Positions 1-5,796 of a stretch of DNA of 11,544 nt are shown here, one piece after another. The first letter of the stretch is position 1, and the number at the start of each line of letters is the position of its first letter. The notes beneath the pieces are model-generated. The model made no database searches, was not told the DNA's origin, and saw nothing but the letters and a program-made list of their open reading frames with translations. This DNA is from an uncultured candidate division Zixibacteria bacterium (GTDB lineage: Bacteria; Zixibacteria; MSB-5A5; GN15; FEB-12). The stretch covers positions 1 to 11,544 of the forward strand of contig CAJVYT010000108.1 of the NCBI GenBank assembly GCA_913009765.1. The letters are read 5' to 3'. The translations under genes and the position numbers were made by a program.

Positions 1-2
1 AA

Positions 3-113
3 ATTCCCACAATATCCGAAAATGTGATCCGGAGTTCAAAGGAAAACTGGACTACGGAAATGGATAATGATAAAATACCGGATATGTTCAAACTTGGTCT
101 GGACGTTGCATGA
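3..113 (+). CDS. C-terminal end of a probable SNF2-family helicase (partial)
   Basis: An open frame enters the window from the left and stops at TGA 111-113, leaving 36 codons. The tail contains NWTTEMDNDKIPDMFKLG, which resembles the 'W-x-T-E-[LM]-[SD]-[ND]-[DE]..F-x-L' ending common in bacterial SNF2/DEAD-like helicases encoded beside SWIM zinc-finger proteins. The next gene is a SWIM protein, which supports the reading. No helicase motif lies inside the window, so the call rests on a short tail and on context; it could be another protein. Confidence 0.5.
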   Translation: MPTISENVIRSSKENWTTEMDNDKIPDMFKLGLDVA

Positions 114-132
114 AAAAAAGTAACTGCTCAGG

Positions 133-228
133 TCTCCCCCTTTGGCAAAGGGGGATTAAGGGGGATTTTTAAATAATATATTCATTAATAAAATCTCCCC
201 TAACCCCTCTTTGCCAAAGAGGGGGATA
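133..228. repeat. Pair of inverted palindromic repeats (REP/MITE-like)
   Basis: Two palindromes face each other. The left one, at 136-154, has a 9-bp perfect stem (CCCCCTTTG / CAAAGGGGG). The right one, at 204-224, has a 10-bp perfect stem (CCCCTCTTTG / CAAAGAGGGG). Their flanks are also complementary: GGATTAAGGGGGATTTT after the left one pairs largely with AAAATCTCCCCTAACC before the right one. The whole block can therefore fold into one long hairpin or two small ones. Repeats of the type 'TCCCCCTTTGGCAAAGGGGGATTAAGGGGGATTT' are, to my knowledge, common intergenic elements in several environmental bacterial phyla. The block lies between a stop codon (113) and the next ribosome binding site (246), so it may also act as a terminator or RNA stabiliser. 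Confidence 0.8.
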
Positions 229-254
229 AAGAAAATTACAACGATGGAGGGATC

Positions 255-1148
255 ATGGCCTATTGGGAATCTTTTGCCCCTTATGTAACTGTTGCTGAAA
301 AACGGGCAAAAGCAGAGAAAAAATTAAAAGCTCTTCTAAAGAAAAACCAGGACATCCAACCTGTTGTCATTGAAGGCAGAACCATAGCCAGGACATGGTG
401 GGGAAAGTCCTGGAATACTAATCTGGAAAGCTATGCCGATTATAGCAACCGCATCGGGCGTGGAAGGAGCTATGTCCGGCATAATGCCGTACTGGATTTA
501 CAAATAAAATCCGGACTTATCGAATCCATGGTGCAGGGGACAAACGCTAAACCGTACAAAATTCAGATTAAGATAAAGACCCTGAAGAAGGACATCTGGA
601 AGAATATCAAAAAGGCCTGTCAGGGAGAATTTGATTCCCTGCAGGAGCTTCTTAATGGTAAATTTCCAGAATCGTTATCGAATATATTTACTGATAAAAA
701 ATCAGGCCTGTTTCCCGCTCCTGGAGAAATCTCCTTTGATTGCAGTTGCCCTGACTGGGCTGTTATGTGCAAACATATTGCGGCCACGTTATATGGAATC
801 GGGGCCAGGCTGGATTCAGAACCTGAATTGTTCTTCACCTTAAGAGACGTAAAGATGAAAGATTTAGTCTCCGGAGCTGTTAAAGATCAGACAAGTGATC
901 TACTCAAAAAAGCCAGGCAAAAAAGCTCTAAAGTTATGGATGAGTCTGATTTGTCGGAGATATTCGGCATCGATATGGAAGAGGCGCCAACGCCTAAGAA
1001 AGCACGGTCAAAATCAAAGGAAAAACCGGCAAAAAAACCGACAGCAAAAACAAAAAAAACAGCAGCACGAAAACTCAAAAAAATTAAACCTGAAAAGAAG
1101 GCTGCCGTCAGGAAGAAGGTTACATGTAAAAAGACGAGGAGCATCTGA
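255..1148 (+). CDS. SWIM zinc-finger protein with lysine-rich C-terminal tail
   Basis: This 297-residue protein carries a clear SWIM zinc-binding motif, C163-S-C165-x6-C172-K-H174 (CxCx6CxH), preceded by the usual 'FD' strand and followed by a helix (IAATLYGIG). SWIM domains bind zinc and are thought to contact DNA or protein. In bacteria these proteins are typically encoded next to SNF2-type helicases, which fits the partial gene upstream. The N-terminal part has the 'ARTWWGKSWN' block typical of this protein group (residues about 45-54). Residues about 245-297 are a low-complexity Lys/Ala/Pro tail (repeats of the AKKP/SKSK type), resembling histone-H1-like tails and suggesting non-specific nucleic-acid binding. 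The start ATG 255 has a ribosome binding site GGAGGG at 246-251. Function in the cell is not established; a DNA repair or chromatin role is inference. Confidence 0.88.
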   Translation: MAYWESFAPYVTVAEKRAKAEKKLKALLKKNQDIQPVVIEGRTIARTWWGKSWNTNLESYADYSNRIGRGRSYVRHNAVLDLQIKSGLIESMVQGTNAKPYKIQIKIKTLKKDIWKNIKKACQGEFDSLQELLNGKFPESLSNIFTDKKSGLFPAPGEISFDCSCPDWAVMCKHIAATLYGIGARLDSEPELFFTLRDVKMKDLVSGAVKDQTSDLLKKARQKSSKVMDESDLSEIFGIDMEEAPTPKKARSKSKEKPAKKPTAKTKKTAARKLKKIKPEKKAAVRKKVTCKKTRSI

Positions 1149-1310
1149 ACATCCGGGCGCTGATATGATACATATTCATGAGGCAAGAGAATAGCAGAAT
1201 GCAGCGATTGCAACTTGACAATCAATAACACATCGGATCTCACTTTCACAATGGTAGATGGAGGCATGTCCTGGCTGTACATATATTACTTAACACAATA
1301 AGATGTCTCT

Positions 1311-1362
1311 GTAAAAATTTAGGACTGCCTGCCCAGCAGGCAGTCCTCACTGCAAATTTTTT
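1311..1362. terminator. Strong hairpin, likely bidirectional terminator
   Basis: A 12-bp perfect stem (AGGACTGCCTGC at 1321-1332 / GCAGGCAGTCCT at 1336-1347) closes a 3-base loop (CCA). It is flanked on the left by AAAAATTT (1313-1320) and on the right, after a short gap, by AAATTTTTT (1354-1362), which can extend the stem. The T-run starts about 9 bases after the main stem, so it is not a textbook intrinsic terminator. It sits between the SWIM gene and the operon promoter, where a terminator is expected. Confidence 0.6.
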
Positions 1363-1501
1363 ATAGTACCAGTTCACGGAATTTTCGGGAAAGTCGAAAA
1401 AGAAAAAAAACATTGCGACTAACCAGTTATTCTGTTAAAATGATGCAAGCTTAAAAAAGCGATTTCTTATCGTGGTATCTGTTAGATGGGGGGATTCATT
1501 G

Positions 1502-1530
1502 TTGACAGCTCAGCCGGAGATTTATTATAT
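1502..1530 (+). promoter_or_regulatory. Sigma70-type promoter of the ABC/ATPase/phosphorylase operon
   Basis: TTGACA (perfect -35) at 1502-1507 and TTATAT (-10-like) at 1525-1530 are separated by 17 bases, the optimal spacing. The expected transcription start is near 1537, only about 12 bases before the GTG at 1549. The mRNA would then have almost no leader for that start, or a leader of about 84 bases if the ATG at 1621 is used. No operator palindrome is obvious around the boxes. Confidence 0.65.
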
Positions 1531-1548
1531 ATTTGTTTAGTAATCTGA

Positions 1549-2409
1549 GTGGAGCGCCACGACAACCCTGTTTTTTATGAAAGCAGCAAACCAAACTTTC
1601 AAGTGAAAATTAATGGTAATATGGAGCAACGCAAACCTACTCAGCCAGATTCTCCAGGAATCAGGCTAAATAATATCGAATTCTCCTATAATAGTACAAG
1701 CGACCCTATTTTTAGAGGATTTTCCGAACAAATTGCTGGGGGGAAGATTACTTCATTGGTGGGCGCTTCCGGGTGTGGAAAAACCACATTGTTGGACCTT
1801 ATAGCTGGTGTTCTCCAACCAGTTGAAGGAGATATTATTAGGGATTCTTTATCAAAAAAGATGGGCTATATGTTTCAGGAATATCCCTTTATCCCCGGCT
1901 TATCTGTCATAAAACATGTTTCATTTCCTCTACGGATGCAAAGCCTACCGCGCCATGTGATTCGCTCCAAGGCAGAAAAGTGGCTCCAACGTATTGGACT
2001 ATATGATTATCAAACCTATGCTATTGAGTCTCTTTCAGCTGGTATGAAGGCGCGCGTTGCTCTTGCAACAGTTATGATCCAAGAGCCCAATATTCTCTTG
2101 TTAGATGAACCATTCAGGTCTCTGGATCTTGAAACACGTATGGACCTATGGAAACATCTTTATAACGTAAATAAAGAAAGTCATACAACCATTTTGTTAG
2201 TAACTCATGACCTGAATGAAGTGATAGCACTCTCCGATTTTGTGATAGTGTTAGGTGGCAGGCCGTGCCAGGTATTCAACCGGTGTGAAATTCCATTGAA
2301 TAGGAGTAATGGTCCTATAGGAGTATTACAAGATGAACAGTCGGGAAAATTTTTTAATAAGCTTTGGTCTGAACTTCGCAAAGCAATATATGGGGATTTA
2401 GCGGAATGA
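1549..2409 (+). CDS. ABC transporter ATP-binding protein, NitT/TauT/SsuB type
   Basis: This is the cytoplasmic ATPase that drives an importer of the nitrate/sulfonate/taurine/thiamine-precursor class. The Walker A motif is G72-A-S-G-C-G-K78-T-T. The Q-loop region (YMFQEYPFIPGLSV) follows. The signature is L162-S-A-G-M with A where G is usual. Walker B is ILLLD186-E187-P, and the H-loop is VTH220D. The long form starts at GTG 1549 (286 residues) and has no visible ribosome binding site. ATG 1621 would give 262 residues, closer to the usual family length, and the conserved fold begins just after it (IRLNNIEFSY), so 1621 is a serious alternative start. The stop overlaps the permease start by 4 bases (ATGA, 2406-2409), indicating translational coupling. 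The substrate cannot be deduced from the ATPase. Confidence 0.93.
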   Translation: MERHDNPVFYESSKPNFQVKINGNMEQRKPTQPDSPGIRLNNIEFSYNSTSDPIFRGFSEQIAGGKITSLVGASGCGKTTLLDLIAGVLQPVEGDIIRDSLSKKMGYMFQEYPFIPGLSVIKHVSFPLRMQSLPRHVIRSKAEKWLQRIGLYDYQTYAIESLSAGMKARVALATVMIQEPNILLLDEPFRSLDLETRMDLWKHLYNVNKESHTTILLVTHDLNEVIALSDFVIVLGGRPCQVFNRCEIPLNRSNGPIGVLQDEQSGKFFNKLWSELRKAIYGDLAE

Positions 2410-3164
2410 TAAAAAAAGTCATTGGCGTATTGATTTTTTTTCTCCCCTTGCTCTTTGCTATTCTTTACTGGGAGTATGTAGTGGCGAATGATACTATTTT
2501 TATAAGGCGATGGGGAACGCCTTCAGGCATCTTTATAATCATTTGGAATTGGATTGTTTCAGGTTACTTATGGCCACACATTTGGTCGACTTTCAGCATT
2601 GCGCTGGCAGGACTTGTTATAGGAGCGATTTCAGGAATTAGCCTAGCAGTGATTGCATACCGATTCAAGGACTTGGGTCTTCCTTTAGGTTCTATGATGG
2701 CTTGGTTGAACTCCTTGCCGAGGGTACTTCTTGTCCCCATTTTTATTGGTGCATTAGGTATTGGACTGGCTTCTAAACTGGCAATGGTAGTTGCAATGAC
2801 CGTATTTGTGTTTTTCTTTAACATGTCAGAAGGGCTTTCATCTATCGATAAGCGGATTGTGCTGAATGCACGTTTGCTTGGAGCAAGCCGATTTATGACT
2901 GTTTGGCATGTTCACTTACCCTTGTCTATAAAATGGTTATTGGCATGTTTGCGGCCCGCTATCGGTTTTGCTGTAATTGGTGCGATTATATCGGAATACC
3001 TTGGTGCAATATCAGGGATAGGCTATGTTGTTGATCTCGCATACGGAATGGACAAATATGATAGAGCCCTCGCAGGCATGATGGTAATTTTTGTATGCGT
3101 CGGACTAATAGACTTTATGCTTCGGCTTGCGGAGTATCGCTGGCTTCATAACTCAAAACAATGA
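2406..3164 (+). CDS. ABC transporter permease, NitT/TauT type (BPD_transp_1)
   Basis: This 252-residue inner-membrane permease has about six hydrophobic segments, beginning with a strong N-terminal one (residues about 4-25). The cytoplasmic EAA loop, which docks to the ATPase, is visible around residues 155-185: NARLLGASRFMTVWHVHLP, with the conserved G-A-S at 159-161. Length and layout match SsuC/TauC/NrtB-like permeases. It overlaps the ATPase gene by 4 bases. Its stop TGA (3162-3164) overlaps an ATG at 3161, although I prefer a later start for the next gene. Substrate unknown. Confidence 0.92.
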   Translation: MIKKVIGVLIFFLPLLFAILYWEYVVANDTIFIRRWGTPSGIFIIIWNWIVSGYLWPHIWSTFSIALAGLVIGAISGISLAVIAYRFKDLGLPLGSMMAWLNSLPRVLLVPIFIGALGIGLASKLAMVVAMTVFVFFFNMSEGLSSIDKRIVLNARLLGASRFMTVWHVHLPLSIKWLLACLRPAIGFAVIGAIISEYLGAISGIGYVVDLAYGMDKYDRALAGMMVIFVCVGLIDFMLRLAEYRWLHNSKQ

Positions 3165-3170
3165 TTCAAA

Positions 3171-3177
3171 AAGGAGG
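3171..3177 (+). promoter_or_regulatory. Strong ribosome binding site deciding the binding-protein start
   Basis: AAGGAGG lies 7 bases before ATG 3185. Its position inside the frame that would begin at ATG 3161 argues that 3185, not 3161, is the true start. A dedicated strong site also suggests that the binding protein is made in excess over the permease, as is usual for importers. Confidence 0.8.
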
Positions 3178-3184
3178 GAGAATT

Positions 3185-4345
3185 ATGATTTGGAACAGAT
3201 TTCTCAGATTATTTTTAATTGTTTTTATAGCATCGATATTACTATTTCCTCTGTTTCCTGCTACTGGTCACTGCAAAACTTTTAAACTTGGCTCTCTTGG
3301 ACATTCCTTCGGTTTTTTGCAAGTGGATATTGCTGAAACTCAAGGCGAATTTCAATGGGAGGGGCGCAAAGTAGAGGTCATACAGTTTAAGAGCGGGAAA
3401 CATGCCGCAACCGCATTGATAAATGGTGAGTTGCAGGCTGCAATACTAGGCGTCGATCATTGTATCACTGGGCTTAGGCAGGGAGTTCCCTTAAAGCAAG
3501 TCATGGTACTTAACCGTTTACCAGGGTGGTCCTTGGTTGTAGACCAAAAATATGCGGGAGAAATCCGAACTATCAGTGATCTCAAAGGCAGGAACATTGG
3601 TGTTACATCACCGGGCTCTGCCACTCATATTCTTCTAAACTACCTCCTTTCTCTTAATGGGATAGGCTCTGACAATGTGACTCCAGTCAAGGCCGGAGCC
3701 GCCACGCTTCCGGATTTTCTTACCAAGGGAGCTATAGACGCCGGGATGGCTGTGGAACCTTTTGCTACTAAGCTTGTGGATAGTGGTGCTGCCTTCGTCC
3801 TTGTTGACTTTCGTTCCGATGAACAGGTGAAGCAAGCCTTAGGCAGCAGTTATCCCATGACATCACTGATCGTGAGGCAAGACGCGATAGATAGTGATCC
3901 TGCTACAGTACAGCATGTTGTCAATGCCTTGCTCAATGCCGCTTCCTGGCTGAAAAAATCTAGCGCCGATGAAGTGATAGATCTTCTGCCTCAGGAGTAT
4001 GTTGGAGAGAAAGATCTCTGGCGACGGGCATTCACCAACTACCACGATGCATTCTCCTACGATGGCGCTATTGACCCCGACGGTATCAAATCCGTAATTG
4101 CCGCACAGGTGGCCTTCGGTAAACTCGATAGCGCAGAAGATGTCAATGCGCAGGACTTATATGATACGCAATTTCTTGCGGCCTACCAAACAAAACCATC
4201 TGCTTCGAAACCACCGTCTTCGGGCTCATCAGATCAACTAGTCCAAGAGAAAGAAGTGAACTTCCCTTGGGCTTATATAGGAATTGGTATAGCGATTATC
4301 GTTTTTATACTTATTGGAAAAGCTATCTTAAAACGCAATAAATAG
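3185..4345 (+). CDS. NMT1/NitT-family substrate-binding protein with C-terminal membrane anchor
   Basis: This is the extracytoplasmic ligand-binding component of the importer. I place the start at ATG 3185 (386 residues) because AAGGAGG at 3171-3177 lies 7 bases upstream. The ATG at 3161 would add 8 residues that contain the ribosome binding site itself. Residues 1-28 form a signal peptide (N-R-F-L-R, then a hydrophobic core); cleavage near ATG28-H29 is plausible. C30 is not in a proper lipobox. The family block ISDLKGRNIGVTSPGSATH is clear. A Ser/Pro-rich linker (KPSASKPPSSGSSD) is followed by a hydrophobic segment (residues about 361-379) and a basic end KAILKRNK, which predicts anchoring in the inner membrane with the C-terminus in the cytoplasm. 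Such an anchor is unusual for this family. The ligand is unknown; the family binds nitrate, sulfonates, and pyrimidine or purine-like compounds. Confidence 0.9.
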   Translation: MIWNRFLRLFLIVFIASILLFPLFPATGHCKTFKLGSLGHSFGFLQVDIAETQGEFQWEGRKVEVIQFKSGKHAATALINGELQAAILGVDHCITGLRQGVPLKQVMVLNRLPGWSLVVDQKYAGEIRTISDLKGRNIGVTSPGSATHILLNYLLSLNGIGSDNVTPVKAGAATLPDFLTKGAIDAGMAVEPFATKLVDSGAAFVLVDFRSDEQVKQALGSSYPMTSLIVRQDAIDSDPATVQHVVNALLNAASWLKKSSADEVIDLLPQEYVGEKDLWRRAFTNYHDAFSYDGAIDPDGIKSVIAAQVAFGKLDSAEDVNAQDLYDTQFLAAYQTKPSASKPPSSGSSDQLVQEKEVNFPWAYIGIGIAIIVFILIGKAILKRNK

Positions 4346-4356
4346 GACGCGGCAGA

Positions 4357-5796
4357 ATGAAAATCGATGATAATAAATGTGTTAATTTCTCTGACGCTAA
4401 AAAAATAACATTGGATAAGAATCTTATCGATTTTTTTGAAGGGGTTCAAGAAAAGTTGACTGAGATCCACGGGCCAGCTTTTTCCATGACAGATGGTGCT
4501 TTCAACTCCATCGGTAATGATGAGCAGCACTCCCAGAAAGTACTCGACCATCTATTTCCATCAACAATACTAAAGCTACTTGGTCATTCTCCAGGCCTCA
4601 TTCGCGGCTACGTCATTGCGCTTGATCCTTTTTCCGGCCGTTATAAGAGCTTTGGGAAAATAGGGAACTGGATTGATTTTGATGATGAGACAGGCGAATC
4701 CAGAAATATTTATGAGCAGATTTGGCGAAAAAAATGGATGCGTGGCTGTGAAAGGTTAGTTTCAGAGGGCCAATTAGCAATACGTTTTATTGAAAAGAAG
4801 TACAACTACATTGAAACACTAGAAAGTTTGCCCGGCAGGTCAGCAGTATATATTCAAGACTGGAATGATTCCAAGAGTAATGTCAGTCCAGTAACAAGAG
4901 AATTGAATATGGGTTGGTCGGTAACATCGCCAGTGTATCATCGCGGGCGTATGATCGGGTTCTTGAATATGGGTTTCCGTGAAAGGGGTACTGAAGAGAC
5001 TACAACTGAAGAGACTACAAAGGAGGCCGAAGCATGTGCAAGGAAAAACGCCCACACCATATGGTGGTTGGCCCAGAACATTCTTAGCCCTTTCCTCTTT
5101 GACGCTAGCGTTTCAATGGATGACACCAGGCTCGCAGCGCTTCTTTGGAGGGCATCTAAGTTTGATCGGAGGGGTGGAAAAGATCGATTTGCATTCGACA
5201 AGGAGCAGTTTGACGAATGGCAATGGCTTAATGATCGAGTATTTTTGATCTGTGCAATGTATCGAAATAAGGAAACGGAAGAAGGGCGGCGCTGTTCCTC
5301 AACTCAGATCATTCGGCAAACTATTAATGATCTCGCTAAAGGTTCCTTTTTTGATGATATGAAGAACAAATGGTTCAATGTTGTTATCGCCGAAGATATT
5401 CAAGAGATACCCATGCCCGAAAAAGTACTGCCGGGTGTCCTTAGAGAGCTTATCACAAATTCATTTGTGGCAGTCAGGCTGCTGCAGAAGGCAGGTACAG
5501 AAGTTATTCCCCCTTATGTGACTGTTGAAGTCAAAAGATGTCCTGAGATTGAGGATGCGAAAATAGAAATCATTGTCCGTGATAATGGAATCGGGATGGA
5601 TGCTTATACAATTTCTCGTGCCTTTGACCTGGGTTTCTCTGGATTTATACATACTGATGAGGCCAACGGTATCGGTTTGAACATTGTCCGCCTCAATGTG
5701 ATTGAATACGATGGAGAAGTACAGATTGAAAGCTGCGATTCTGAACATTATACTATGGTCAGCATTAAATTACCTTGCATTGAGGAATGTAAATGA
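4357..5796 (+). CDS. Soluble GAF-like sensor with GHKL (histidine-kinase-type) ATPase domain
   Basis: This 479-residue protein has no membrane segment. Residues about 20-215 look like a GAF-type sensory domain, ending in the typical strands 'MGWSVTSPVYHRGRMIGFLNMGF'-like at about 185-208. A Thr/Glu-rich tandem repeat (TEETT twice) follows at about 212-221, then a helical region. The C-terminus is a clear GHKL ATPase: N-box ELITN368S, G1 box D409-N-G-I-G-M, and G2 box G438-I-G-L-N. There is no canonical H-box (no HExxxP or HDxxxQ). H233 in KNAHTIWW lies in a helix 135 residues before the N-box, farther than usual, and is only a candidate phospho-acceptor. No response regulator is encoded in the window. 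It starts 11 bases after the binding-protein gene with AGGA at 4344-4347, and its stop overlaps the next start. It may sense the imported ligand or switch the phosphorylase protein; that role is inference. Confidence 0.85.
   Translation: MKIDDNKCVNFSDAKKITLDKNLIDFFEGVQEKLTEIHGPAFSMTDGAFNSIGNDEQHSQKVLDHLFPSTILKLLGHSPGLIRGYVIALDPFSGRYKSFGKIGNWIDFDDETGESRNIYEQIWRKKWMRGCERLVSEGQLAIRFIEKKYNYIETLESLPGRSAVYIQDWNDSKSNVSPVTRELNMGWSVTSPVYHRGRMIGFLNMGFRERGTEETTTEETTKEAEACARKNAHTIWWLAQNILSPFLFDASVSMDDTRLAALLWRASKFDRRGGKDRFAFDKEQFDEWQWLNDRVFLICAMYRNKETEEGRRCSSTQIIRQTINDLAKGSFFDDMKNKWFNVVIAEDIQEIPMPEKVLPGVLRELITNSFVAVRLLQKAGTEVIPPYVTVEVKRCPEIEDAKIEIIVRDNGIGMDAYTISRAFDLGFSGFIHTDEANGIGLNIVRLNVIEYDGEVQIESCDSEHYTMVSIKLPCIEECK
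4990..5019 (+). repeat. Perfect 15-bp tandem repeat, two copies
   Basis: ACTGAAGAGACTACA occurs twice with no gap (4990-5004 and 5005-5019). The period is a multiple of three, so copy-number change would keep the frame and lengthen or shorten the TEETT linker between the GAF-like part and the helical/ATPase part of the protein. Confidence 0.9.

Larger units (their letters stand above)
1149..1548. other. Intergenic region between the SWIM gene and the ABC operon
   Basis: These 400 bases have no convincing gene. They contain a strong hairpin (1321-1347) and a sigma70-like promoter (1502-1530), described separately. Short reading frames here lack a ribosome binding site and recognisable sequence. 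I looked for conserved riboswitch boxes (cobalamin, TPP, purine) upstream of the operon and did not see them, though I cannot run a covariance search. Confidence 0.6.

Noticed and set aside
887..1282. Antisense reading frame of 131 codons over the 3' end of the SWIM gene
   Set aside because: It is the complement of the Lys-rich tail, giving Phe/Leu runs, with no ribosome binding site; a shadow of the real gene.
1149..1548. Riboswitch upstream of the ABC operon
   Set aside because: No cobalamin, TPP or purine box-like sequence was seen, and the promoter lies too close to the start for a full aptamer unless ATG 1621 is used.
2031..2055. Inactive ABC ATPase because the signature reads LSAGM
   Set aside because: Ala for Gly at this position occurs in functional transporters, and all other motifs are intact.
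3161..3184. ATG 3161 as start of the substrate-binding protein
   Set aside because: It would put the strong AAGGAGG site inside the coding sequence; ATG 3185 has ideal spacing and begins a normal signal peptide.
3265..3280. Lipoprotein cleavage at C30 of the binding protein
   Set aside because: The residues before it (ATGH) do not form a lipobox; His at -1 is not accepted.
4979..5248. Overlapping + strand reading frame inside the GHKL ATPase gene
   Set aside because: It lies fully within a well-supported gene, and no recognisable motif is present.
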